Position numbers and translations under genes: made by a program
Shown: in pieces, positions 1-6,496 of the stretch
How the letters are laid out: each line of letters begins with the position of its first letter
Numbering within the stretch: the first letter of the stretch is position 1
Assembly (NCBI GenBank): GCA_946615875.1
Contig: CAMOIK010000031.1
Location: 1-15,353, forward strand
Length of the DNA: 15,353 nucleotides
Origin: an uncultured Verrucomicrobiota bacterium
GTDB lineage: Bacteria > Verrucomicrobiota > Kiritimatiellia > RFP12 > UBA1067
Direction of reading: 5' to 3'
The notes under the pieces: model-generated
Databases searched by the model: none
Told to the model about the DNA's origin: nothing
What the model saw: only the letters and a program-made list of their open reading frames with translations

Positions 1-66
1 GAGCGGCACGGTCTTGCGTCCGCCCGGGCGGCAGGCCGCGACCATGCAGCCGTGGCATCCGTTCAC
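1..66 (-). CDS. possible 5' end of a leftward gene, unidentified, Cys-rich
   Basis: Reading leftward, the frame beginning at a GTG at 66-64 stays open to the window edge and gives 22 residues containing NGCHGCMVAACRPGG, that is Cys-x2-Cys-x4-Cys followed by Arg-Pro-Gly-Gly. Almost every codon in this frame ends in G or C, as in the certain genes here, whereas the sequence further upstream (90-120) turns AT-rich. The only purine-rich candidate ribosome site (AAGGAGG, complement of 81-87) lies about 14 bases before the GTG, longer than usual; an ATG at 45-43 is another possible start. The cysteine spacing could hold a metal or an Fe-S cluster, but I do not recognise the family. It would be transcribed divergently from feoA. 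The forward strand has the same GC pattern in one frame, so strand choice is not certain. Confidence 0.3.
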   Translation of the reverse strand, partial: MNGCHGCMVAACRPGGRKTVPL

Positions 67-118
67 GAGGACGTCCCGGCCCTCCTTCGACGAACGAAAA
101 ATATTTTCATTTGCCCCC

Positions 119-147
119 TTGCCAAACCGTGTTAGAAATGGTAAACT
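119..147 (+). promoter_or_regulatory. sigma70-like promoter of the feo operon
   Basis: A TTGCCA box at 119-124 and a TAAACT box at 142-147 are separated by 17 bases, the ideal spacing for a housekeeping promoter. Transcription would begin near 153-155 and leave a leader of about 45 bases before the feoA start at 199. This promoter differs from the AAATATGGTATAAT type used by four other units in the window. An inverted repeat surrounds its -10 box. Confidence 0.6.
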
Positions 148-163
148 TTGTGCCGTCTAACAC
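129..163. promoter_or_regulatory. inverted repeat around the feo -10 box, candidate operator
   Basis: GTGTTAGA at 129-136 and TCTAACAC at 156-163 are perfect 8-base inverted arms with a 19-base spacer. The spacer contains the -10 box, and the right arm covers the predicted transcription start. A dimeric repressor bound here would block initiation, which suits an iron-uptake operon. TTAG/CTAA arms recall DtxR/IdeR-type sites, but the spacing is wider than the classical 19-base IdeR box and the site does not look like a Fur box. The repeat is seen; the operator role and regulator are inferred. Confidence 0.45.
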
Positions 164-198
164 TTACCAGGCTCGTTGGGGCCGTGAAAGAAGGAAAA

Positions 199-408
199 AT
201 GCCGCTGTATATGTTAGGAGTAGGTAGGCGCCGCAGGATCAGTGCGGTGCATGGGGACGATTCGGTGAAGAAACATCTCGGAGAACTCGGGTTCGTTGAG
301 GGAGCGGAAGTGGAGGTTATCGCGGACAACGGAGGCAACCTGATCGTTGGGCTCTACGGTTCTCGCCTCGCGCTGAACCGCGATCTGGCCAAAAGGATAC
401 TTGTCTAG
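199..408 (+). CDS. feoA: FeoA-family protein (first copy)
   Basis: A 69-residue, SH3-like small cytoplasmic protein of the FeoA family, which assists or regulates the FeoB ferrous-iron channel. Family traits visible are the KKHLGELGFVEGAEVEVI segment (helix, then Gly-rich turn and strand) and a C-terminal GSRLALNRDLAKRI strand-helix typical of FeoA ends. I chose ATG 199 because AAGGA lies about five bases upstream; in-frame TTG 148 would overlap the promoter's -10 region. It is the first gene of the feo operon, with a second feoA 48 bases downstream. This copy lacks the GDPIEL-type motif of the second and instead has NGGNLIVGLYGSRLAL, so the two are diverged paralogues rather than a recent duplication. 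It is likely iron-regulated through the repeat around the promoter. Confidence 0.85.
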   Translation: MPLYMLGVGRRRRISAVHGDDSVKKHLGELGFVEGAEVEVIADNGGNLIVGLYGSRLALNRDLAKRILV

Positions 409-456
409 GGAAATAGGGCTTCCATTCCGGGAGTTCCAACAAACTAAGGAAACGCA

Positions 457-693
457 ATGACGCTCAATGAAGTGAAAGTCGGAGAGAAGGCGACTGTAGT
501 GCGCCTTACCGGGGAAGGCGCGGTGAAGCGCCGTATAATGGACATGGGACTGACCAAGGGCACGGCAGTAGCGGTCGTAAAGGTGGCTCCTATAGGTGAT
601 CCTATCGAATTAGACGTGCGCGGCTATTCGCTATCCATACGCAAGGACGAGGCGGCGATGGTCGAAGTGAGAATGAAGACGTTTGAGAGGTGA
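457..693 (+). CDS. feoA: FeoA-family protein (second copy)
   Basis: A 78-residue FeoA with the classical layout: an N-terminal TLNEVKVGEKATVVRL strand pair, the helix segment RRIMDMGLTKGTAVAVVKVAP, then the signature GDPIELDVRGYSLSIRKDEA near residues 47-66. FeoA works in the cytoplasm with the GTP-binding domain of FeoB during Fe(II) uptake. AAGGAAA a few bases before ATG 457 is a good ribosome site. It lies 48 bases after the first feoA and 97 bases before feoB; that second gap contains a strong GC-rich hairpin. Two FeoA proteins ahead of one FeoB is known from several bacterial groups. One copy may be structural and the other regulatory, but the sequence cannot say which. Confidence 0.9.
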   Translation: MTLNEVKVGEKATVVRLTGEGAVKRRIMDMGLTKGTAVAVVKVAPIGDPIELDVRGYSLSIRKDEAAMVEVRMKTFER

Positions 694-751
694 ATATACC
701 TTCAACCGCATCTTTTTTTGGACAGTTGATTAGACAAGGCAAATAAACTGC

Positions 752-771
752 GGCGCCGACGGCTCGGCGCC
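752..771 (+). other. GC-rich hairpin in the feoA-feoB gap
   Basis: GGCGCCGA (752-759) and TCGGCGCC (764-771) form a perfect 8-base stem around a CGGC tetraloop, ending 19 bases before the feoB start. No T-run follows it, so it is not a standard intrinsic terminator. It could set the relative expression of feoA and feoB by mRNA processing or by limiting access to the weak feoB ribosome site (GAGAAAGAG). A TAAACT at 744-749 just upstream repeats the -10 sequence of the main feo promoter, but no well-spaced -35 box goes with it. Confidence 0.5.
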
Positions 772-790
772 CGAAACGAGAAAGAGCAAC

Positions 791-3505
791 ATGACGACAA
801 AGATAGCGCTGGCAGGCAACCCGAACAGCGGCAAGACAACGCTGTTCAACGAACTCACCGGTTCTAACCAGTACGTCGGCAATTGGCCAGGCGTGACGGT
901 CGAGGAGAAGAACGGCACTCTGAAGGGCAGCAAGGACGTGATCATCCAGGATCTGCCAGGCATATATTCGCTTTCGCCGTATTCGCTGGAGGAGCGCGTG
1001 TCGCGCAACTTCCTTGTTACGGAGAAACCGTCGGCGATACTGAACATCGTCGATGGGACGAACATAGAACGCAACCTTTACCTGACGACGCAGCTTGCGG
1101 AACTTGGCGTGCCGATGGTCGTGGCGGTGAATATGATGGATCTCGTGGAGCGCGCCGGCGACAAGATAGATTTCGAGAAGCTCGGCAAGTGGTTGAACTG
1201 CCGCGTGGTCGGGATTTCCGCGCAGAGCGGCAAGGGGTGCCATGAGGCCGCGCGCCTCGCGCTGGACTACGCGAAGGAGCGTAAGCGCGGCGAAACGCCC
1301 CATGTGTTCACGGGCTCGGTGGAGCACGCCCTTGCTCACATAGAGGAGTCGATACAGGGTAAGGTGCCGACGGAGTCGATTCGCTGGTACGCGATCAAGA
1401 TTTTCGAGCGCGACCGCGAGGTGATCGGCAAGCTGGACATCGGCGTTGGGCTGATGAAACATCTTGAGGAGCACATCCGCGACTGCGAAAAGGAGCTCGA
1501 AGACGATGCGGAATCGATTATCACCACGCAGCGCTACGAGTTCATCCAAAAGCTCGCGCAGGCGTGTGTCGTCAAAAACAAGAAGCGCGAGAAGAGCACG
1601 AAACTCTCCGACAAGATCGACCGGATCGTGACGAACCGCATACTCGCGATTCCTGTCTTTGTGGTGTCGCTGCTCGCGATGTATTGGCTGGCTGTGTCTG
1701 ACGGCGGGCCTGGCACGGTTTTGACCGATTGGGCGAACGACGAATTTCTCGGCGACGGCTGGTTCCTGCCATGGACGCAACATGAATACAAGAGCGCGCC
1801 TGACGTGAAGGACGAGGACAAGCCGTGGTTCGAGGGAATGGATTATGAGACGGCGTCCGGCGAATTCGAGCCGCACGGCGCAAACGTCGAGAAATGGCGC
1901 GAGGCCTACAAAGCCGCATACGATGAGAAGCATGGCGAAGGCAAGTACGCCGAGGCGCTGGCGGCGTTCAACGAAGAAGCGTCCGAGAAAGCCGCCGATG
2001 GCGAAGCGTTCGAAGGATCCGAATTCGAAGTCCTCGACGAACAGCTCGCGCGCGGCGTAAAGGCCGAGGTCTGGCTGGAGGACGAAGAGACGGGCGAAAT
2101 CCGCTCCGGCAAGGTGGAGGTCGAGAACGCCAAAATCTCCGTCGCCGAATGTGAGTGCGAAGAAGGCTCGTGCGGATGCGCGGGCTGCATTTGCTCGACG
2201 AAGCCGGAAGGCGAAGACTGCCCATGCTGCGACAGCGAACTGAAGTGGACGTGCGACTATGCGATGTACCAGGTCTCGGCGTCGTTCGACGAGCCCGATC
2301 CTTCCAGTGGCTTCGGCGTCTGGATCCCCGGAGTCGCCGCGCTCTGCGGTTCGTTCTGCGAAAAAGTCGGCATCGCGGAAGGCACGCTCGCGTATGCGCT
2401 CGTGAACGACGGCATAGTAGGCGGCGTCTGCACGGTTCTCGGTTTCATTCCGGTGATTGCGATCGTGTTCCTGTTCCTCTCGTTCCTCGAAGACTGCGGC
2501 TACATGGCGCGCGTGGCGTTCATCATGGACAGGCTTTTCCGCGGCTTCGGCCTGAGCGGCAAGTCGTTCATCCCGATGCTCGTCGGCAAGGGCTGCGGAG
2601 TCCCGGCGGTGATGGCGGCGCGCACGATCGAGAACAAGCGAGACCAGCGCATGACGATCATCCTTGCCACATTCATGCCATGCGGGGCCAAGACGGTCAT
2701 CATAGCGATGTTTACGGCGATCTTCTTCCGCGAGTGGTGGTCTGTCGCCGCCATGATGGATCTGGCCGGCATCGCCATCATCGTGCTGGGCGGCATTGCG
2801 CTGAAGAAGACGCGCGCGTTCGCCGGCGAAGCGGCGCCGTTTGTGATGGAGCTTCCTGCCTATCACATGCCGACGATCAAGGGCATCGCCATACATACTT
2901 GGGAGCGAGTCAAGGCGTATGCGATCAAGGCCGGCGTTATCATCTTCCCGGCCTGCGTGGTGCTGACGCTGATGATGACGTTCAGCTGGTCGTTCGACGT
3001 CGTGGAAGACCTTGACGATTCCATCCTCGCATCCATTGGCAATGCGATCAAGTGGTTCTTTGCGCCGCTGGGCTTTGGCACCTGGCAGGGCGCGGCGGCC
3101 TCCGTCTCCGCTGAAATCGCCAAGGAGCAGGCCACGGCGACGTTGGCGATGGTGGCTGGCGGTGAAGGTTCCGGCGCGGCGAACATCCTGGCGATGTTCA
3201 AGGCGCTGGATCCTGCGAACTACAAGGCGGCTGCGCTATCGTTCATGCTCTTCAATCTCTTCATCCCGCCGTGCCTGGTGGCGATCGCCGTCACGTTCCG
3301 CGAGATGGGCTCCAAGGCTTGGGGGTGGTTCGCGATGGCCTTCCAGCTTTTCGTGGGATACGTCGTAGCGCTCAACGCCTACCAGTTCGGACGCCTCGCG
3401 ATTTCCGGGGCCTTCGGCGTCTGGACGGCCGTTGCCATCATCGTGGATGTTTTCGCGCTCTGGGCGATTTTCCGTCCGGCGCCAAAGGCCAAGGAGGCTG
3501 AATAA
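791..3505 (+). CDS. feoB: ferrous iron transporter FeoB with a large Cys-rich insert
   Basis: Inner-membrane Fe(II) transporter with a cytoplasmic GTPase domain. The G motifs are clear: GNPNSGKTT (residues 9-17), Thr36 in NWPGVTVE, DLPG (54-57), NMMD (114-117) and SAQSGKG (143-149). A helical spacer follows to about 280, then membrane helix 1 (about 284-302). The core motifs EDCGYMARVAFIMDR, GKGCGVPAVMAARTIEN and FMPCGAK (Cys631) match the permease gates. At 904 residues it is clearly longer than usual (E. coli FeoB is about 770). The excess is a segment of roughly 200 residues (about 305-505) between helices 1 and 2, predicted to be extracytoplasmic: acidic and Glu/Ala-rich to about 450, then ten cysteines at 454-488. 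It overlaps the next gene by one base (TAATG). The ribosome site is weak (GAGAAAGAG). Confidence 0.95.
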   Translation: MTTKIALAGNPNSGKTTLFNELTGSNQYVGNWPGVTVEEKNGTLKGSKDVIIQDLPGIYSLSPYSLEERVSRNFLVTEKPSAILNIVDGTNIERNLYLTTQLAELGVPMVVAVNMMDLVERAGDKIDFEKLGKWLNCRVVGISAQSGKGCHEAARLALDYAKERKRGETPHVFTGSVEHALAHIEESIQGKVPTESIRWYAIKIFERDREVIGKLDIGVGLMKHLEEHIRDCEKELEDDAESIITTQRYEFIQKLAQACVVKNKKREKSTKLSDKIDRIVTNRILAIPVFVVSLLAMYWLAVSDGGPGTVLTDWANDEFLGDGWFLPWTQHEYKSAPDVKDEDKPWFEGMDYETASGEFEPHGANVEKWREAYKAAYDEKHGEGKYAEALAAFNEEASEKAADGEAFEGSEFEVLDEQLARGVKAEVWLEDEETGEIRSGKVEVENAKISVAECECEEGSCGCAGCICSTKPEGEDCPCCDSELKWTCDYAMYQVSASFDEPDPSSGFGVWIPGVAALCGSFCEKVGIAEGTLAYALVNDGIVGGVCTVLGFIPVIAIVFLFLSFLEDCGYMARVAFIMDRLFRGFGLSGKSFIPMLVGKGCGVPAVMAARTIENKRDQRMTIILATFMPCGAKTVIIAMFTAIFFREWWSVAAMMDLAGIAIIVLGGIALKKTRAFAGEAAPFVMELPAYHMPTIKGIAIHTWERVKAYAIKAGVIIFPACVVLTLMMTFSWSFDVVEDLDDSILASIGNAIKWFFAPLGFGTWQGAAASVSAEIAKEQATATLAMVAGGEGSGAANILAMFKALDPANYKAAALSFMLFNLFIPPCLVAIAVTFREMGSKAWGWFAMAFQLFVGYVVALNAYQFGRLAISGAFGVWTAVAIIVDVFALWAIFRPAPKAKEAE

Positions 3506-3651
3506 TGGCTGGCGCGATCGTAGTCGCGGCCATTCTGCTGCTTGCAGGCTTCGCCGTCCGCAAGCAGTTCAAGAAAGGGCAGTGGACGAAGAGCTGCGTC
3601 GGCTGCGCCGGCCGTTGCGGCGGTTCCGGCTGCCATTGCGGCCATGGCTAG
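3505..3651 (+). CDS. FeoB-associated Cys-rich membrane protein
   Basis: A 48-residue protein: one hydrophobic helix (about residues 4-18), a basic stretch VRKQFKKGQ, then a C-terminal tail with cysteines at 31, 34, 38, 43 and 45 and histidines at 44 and 47. This is the layout of the small FeoB-associated Cys-rich membrane proteins found downstream of feoB in many bacteria. They are presumed to assist Fe(II) transfer, but their mechanism is unproven. AAGGAGG sits seven bases before ATG 3505, and the start overlaps the feoB stop by one base, so translation is probably coupled. The positive residues after the helix suggest a cytoplasmic tail. The stop codon TAG is part of a CTAG shared with the convergent tatD stop. 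Confidence 0.85.
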   Translation: MAGAIVVAAILLLAGFAVRKQFKKGQWTKSCVGCAGRCGGSGCHCGHG

Positions 3652-4415
3652 GCGGCATGGACCGCGCCCAGGGTCGCGATAGCGTTCCGCGTGGTGAGCG
3701 CGGCGAATTCATCCGGCGGCGTGGAGCGCAGAGTCGCCAGGAACCTGGCCGTATAGACGATGAACGCCGGCTCGTTCGCCTTTCCCCGCATCGGCACCGG
3801 TGCGAGGAAAGGCGAATCCGTTTCCACGAGGATGCGGTCGTCTGGGACGAGCAGAGCGGCCTCCCGCACGTTGTCCGCCGCGCGAAACGTGACGATGCCG
3901 GATATGGAGATCATGAAGCCGAGATCGAGGAGTGCGCGGCAGAAGCGCGGTGAACCCGTGAAGCAGTGTATGATGCCGCGGGACGGAATCTCCCGCAACA
4001 ACCCCAGCGTGTCGTCGTCCGCTTCGCGGGTGTGGACGACTACCGGCAGGCCGATGGAGCGGGCGATCTCCAGCTGGCGTGCGAAGAGCGCCATTTGTTC
4101 GCCGCGCGTTGCGCCGGGGTAGTGGTAGTCGAGGCCGATTTCGCCGACCGCCGCCGCCCGCGACCAGTCCATGCTGTCGAGCGATTCCTCCTTCCCGGCC
4201 TGGTCGCGGTCGAGGCCGATCGCGGCGGCCACTTCCGGCAGTGCCGCATCGCCCGTCGCCGCGCCGACTGCGGCGGCGACGCCTGCGTTCAGTTCGGCGC
4301 TGCCGCCGACCGCCATGACGCGCGTGACGCCCGCATCCATCGCCCGCCTGAGTATTGCCGCCGTCTCGTCAGCGTCGGATGATTCGAAATGGCAATGCGT
4401 GTCGAAGAGTTCCAT
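3648..4415 (-). CDS. tatD: TatD-family metal-dependent DNase
   Basis: A 255-residue TIM-barrel hydrolase of the TatD family: Mg/Mn-dependent cytoplasmic nucleases acting on DNA ends, with roles proposed in DNA repair and 3'-5' trimming. Metal-site motifs are present in order: DTHCH (residues 5-9), GEIGLDYHY with Glu92, VVHTREA with His128, HCFTGS with His150, and ETDSPFLAP with Asp200. The length is normal for the family (about 260). The start is ATG 4415 (MELFDTHCH). An in-frame ATG at 4424 overlaps the TATAAT box and would be upstream of the transcription start, so it cannot be used. The gene is predicted to be leaderless from the promoter at 4436-4423. It converges on the feo operon, with the two stop codons sharing CTAG, and is divergent from the L,D-transpeptidase gene. 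Confidence 0.92.
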   Translation of the reverse strand: MELFDTHCHFESSDADETAAILRRAMDAGVTRVMAVGGSAELNAGVAAAVGAATGDAALPEVAAAIGLDRDQAGKEESLDSMDWSRAAAVGEIGLDYHYPGATRGEQMALFARQLEIARSIGLPVVVHTREADDDTLGLLREIPSRGIIHCFTGSPRFCRALLDLGFMISISGIVTFRAADNVREAALLVPDDRILVETDSPFLAPVPMRGKANEPAFIVYTARFLATLRSTPPDEFAALTTRNAIATLGAVHAA

Positions 4416-4422
4416 GGCGCAC

Positions 4423-4436
4423 ATTATAGCATATTT
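4423..4436 (-). promoter_or_regulatory. AAATATGSTATAAT-type promoter of tatD (leaderless)
   Basis: On the minus strand this reads AAATATGCTATAAT. The -10 hexamer TATAAT ends at 4423, and the tatD ATG begins eight bases later at 4415, where transcription is expected to start. No -35 hexamer is evident at 17 bases upstream. The same element occurs before three other genes in the window; this copy has GC instead of GG before the TATAAT. Confidence 0.7.
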
Positions 4437-4469
4437 GCGCCCGGTCCGGGGCGGCCGCGCTGCTCGCCG

Positions 4470-4483
4470 AAATATGGTATAAT
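4470..4483 (+). promoter_or_regulatory. AAATATGGTATAAT-type promoter of the L,D-transpeptidase gene
   Basis: AAATATGGTATAAT with its -10 hexamer at 4478-4483 and no visible -35 box. An ATG follows the hexamer directly at 4484, but the expected transcription start is near 4490, where an in-frame GTG lies. The promoter is divergent from the tatD promoter, with about 40 bases between the two hexamers. Confidence 0.7.
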
Positions 4484-4489
4484 ATGGGC

Positions 4490-5410
4490 GTGAGAGAGGT
4501 CATTGCAATAGCGGCGGCGGCGTTCGCAATCCTGGCGGCGGCTGCCGTGGAACCGTTCGGCATGAGCGACGACTTTCTGGCGCAGATCGCGCTGGAGAGG
4601 CAGATGTTCTCCGTGAACACCATCGACGGGGCGTGGGGGGCAAAGTCGAAAGCCGCGCTCGCCGCGTGGCTTGCCGCCAATTCCCTGGCGGCGCCTACGA
4701 ACCGCCGGGAGCTGGTGGCGCTGCTGCTGTCGCGCGAGGGCGGCTCCGTGCCACCCTATCGCCTCGTCAGGGTGACGGAGGCCGACAGAAAGGCGCTCGT
4801 CGCCATCCCCTCCAATCCGGCGGAGAAGATGCTGCTGCCTTCCATGGGCTACGAGACGTTGTTAGAGAGGTTCGCGGAGGAGGGCCACACCACGCAGAAT
4901 ACGATGCGTCTGCTCAATCCGCACGCGGACTGGCCGAATCCGCCGGCCGGCGCCGTCATACGCATCCCGAACGTGGCGGGCGGCGGAACAAGACCGCCGA
5001 AGGCCGCGCTTGTCAAGGTCAGCCTGGCCCGCCGCCAGGTCGGCGTGTTCGACGCTTCCGGCCGGCAGATCGCGCTCTTCCCGTGCTCCATCGCCGCAGA
5101 CAAGGCGAAGCGTCCGCCGTCGGGAGAGCTGCGGGTTAAGGGGATCGCGCCGCATCCGAACTACACCTACACCAGCGACCGCCCGGACCACCGTGGGCGC
5201 CGCAGGAAGTACATATATCCGTCGGGGCCGAACAATCCCGTGGGGTCGGCGTGGATAGGGCTGAGCATGCCGACATACGGCATACACGGCACTCCCAGTC
5301 CGGAAACCGTCGGCAGCGCGGAATCGCACGGCTGCTTCCGTCTGGCCAACTGGAACGCGGAGCGGCTGCGCGACATGGTGGACGAGGGCTGCAAGGTGAT
5401 GGTGGAGTAG
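4490..5410 (+). CDS. L,D-transpeptidase (YkuD domain) with LysM-like segment
   Basis: A 306-residue exported enzyme of the ErfK/YbiS/YkuD class. These form 3-3 peptidoglycan crosslinks or attach proteins to peptidoglycan in the periplasm. Order of parts: an Ala-rich signal sequence (about 4-20), a peptidoglycan-binding-like helical segment around TIDGAWGAKSKAALAAW (about 45-61), a LysM-like stretch (about 121-161) ending GAVIRIPN, then the catalytic domain (about 172-306). The active-site signature is GIHGT (His266) followed by ESHGCFRLAN with His280, Cys282 and Arg284. The start is uncertain: ATG 4484 touches the -10 box, so GTG 4490, two codons in and at the expected transcription start, is preferred. 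Whether it crosslinks peptidoglycan or anchors a lipoprotein cannot be told. Confidence 0.9.
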   Translation: MREVIAIAAAAFAILAAAAVEPFGMSDDFLAQIALERQMFSVNTIDGAWGAKSKAALAAWLAANSLAAPTNRRELVALLLSREGGSVPPYRLVRVTEADRKALVAIPSNPAEKMLLPSMGYETLLERFAEEGHTTQNTMRLLNPHADWPNPPAGAVIRIPNVAGGGTRPPKAALVKVSLARRQVGVFDASGRQIALFPCSIAADKAKRPPSGELRVKGIAPHPNYTYTSDRPDHRGRRRKYIYPSGPNNPVGSAWIGLSMPTYGIHGTPSPETVGSAESHGCFRLANWNAERLRDMVDEGCKVMVE

Positions 5411-5430
5411 CCGCGCAACACCGCTGCGCC

Positions 5431-5445
5431 AAAATATGGTATAAT
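5431..5445 (+). promoter_or_regulatory. AAAATATGGTATAAT promoter of tdh (leaderless)
   Basis: AAAATATGGTATAAT with the -10 hexamer at 5440-5445. The tdh ATG at 5453 begins eight bases after it, exactly as in tatD, and the seven bases between (GTGCGCC) are the same in both genes. No -35 box is seen. It lies 20 bases after the L,D-transpeptidase stop and probably drives tdh and the downstream gsp genes. Confidence 0.75.
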
Positions 5446-5452
5446 GTGCGCC

Positions 5453-6478
5453 ATGAAAGCGATAGCAAAGGTGGCGCCGCAGAGAGGCGTCGAACTCATC
5501 GACAAGCCGATGCCGGAAATGGGGATAAACGACGTCCTCATCAAAATCAAGAAGACCGCGATATGCGGCACCGACGTCCATATCTACGAGTGGAACGAAT
5601 GGGCGCAGGAGGAGATCAAGCCGCCGCTCACCATCGGCCACGAGTACGTAGGCGAGGTGGTTGACGTCGGCTCCAACGTCAAGAGCGTCAAGGTGGGAGA
5701 GCGCGTATCCGGCGAGGGGCACATCGTGTGCGGCCACTGCCGCAACTGCCGCGCCGGGCAGCGCCACCTCTGCCGCGAGACGAGGGGCGTGGGCGTCAAC
5801 CGCGACGGCGCCTTCGCCGAATACCTGGTGATCCCCGAGACGAACGTCTGGCACTGCGAACCCAGCATAGACGACGAGCTCTACGCGATCTTCGACCCGT
5901 TCGGAAACGCCACCCACACGGCGCTCTCTTTCAACATGGTGGGCGAGGACGTCCTCATCACCGGGGCGGGGCCGATCGGCATAATGGCCGCCGGCATCTC
6001 CAAGTATGTGGGCGCGCGCAACGTGGTGGTGGTGGACGTCAACGACTACCGTCTAGGCCTCGCGCGCCGCCTCGGCGCCACGCGCACCGTGAACGCCCGC
6101 AGCGAAAACCTGTCGGACGTGATGAAGGAGCTGGGCATGGTCGAGGGCTTCGACGTGGGCCTGGAGATGTCCGGCGCCGCGCCGTGCCTCAACCAGATGA
6201 TAGAGGCGATGAACACCGGCGGGCGCATCGCGCTCCTTGGCATCCACGGCCCGGATACGAAGGTGAACTGGAACCACATCGTCTGGAAGGGGCTCAAGAT
6301 CAAGGGCATCTACGGGCGCGAGATGTTCGAGACGTGGTACAAGATGGGCGCGATGATACAGGGCGGGCTGGACATCTCGCCGGTCATCACCCACCGCTTC
6401 AGGTACACCGACTACGAGAAGGGCTTCGAGGCGATGATCGGCGGCAAGTCCGGCAAGGTCATACTCGATTGGGAATGA
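5453..6478 (+). CDS. tdh: L-threonine 3-dehydrogenase
   Basis: A cytoplasmic zinc-dependent medium-chain dehydrogenase that oxidises L-threonine to 2-amino-3-ketobutyrate with NAD+. From ATG 5453 it has 341 residues, the same length as E. coli Tdh, and I recognise close similarity along the whole chain (KTAICGTDVHIY, GHEYVGEVV, YGREMFETWYKM). Catalytic zinc ligands are Cys38, His63 and Glu64; structural zinc ligands are Cys93, 96, 99 and 107. The Rossmann motif GAGPIG is at 171-176. An in-frame ATG at 5444 lies inside the -10 box and is rejected. The usual partner kbl (2-amino-3-ketobutyrate CoA ligase) is not adjacent; instead the pseudopilin operon begins 18 bases downstream. The mRNA is predicted to be leaderless. 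Confidence 0.95.
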   Translation: MKAIAKVAPQRGVELIDKPMPEMGINDVLIKIKKTAICGTDVHIYEWNEWAQEEIKPPLTIGHEYVGEVVDVGSNVKSVKVGERVSGEGHIVCGHCRNCRAGQRHLCRETRGVGVNRDGAFAEYLVIPETNVWHCEPSIDDELYAIFDPFGNATHTALSFNMVGEDVLITGAGPIGIMAAGISKYVGARNVVVVDVNDYRLGLARRLGATRTVNARSENLSDVMKELGMVEGFDVGLEMSGAAPCLNQMIEAMNTGGRIALLGIHGPDTKVNWNHIVWKGLKIKGIYGREMFETWYKMGAMIQGGLDISPVITHRFRYTDYEKGFEAMIGGKSGKVILDWE

Positions 6479-6496
6479 TTTGAAAGGAGACGCAAC

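Noticed and set aside
148..198. TTG 148 as the feoA start.
   Set aside because: It overlaps the -10 region and lies upstream of the expected transcription start; ATG 199 has a ribosome site.
534..539. TATAAT inside the second feoA.
   Set aside because: It lacks the AAATATGG block and a -35 box, lies inside a coding region and precedes no gene start.
752..771. Intrinsic terminator between feoA and feoB.
   Set aside because: The stem is strong but no T-run follows on either strand.
602..2896. A 764-codon open frame on the minus strand across feoA-feoB.
   Set aside because: It is antisense to feoB, whose motifs are unmistakable; its Arg/His-rich composition is typical of a GC-rich shadow frame.
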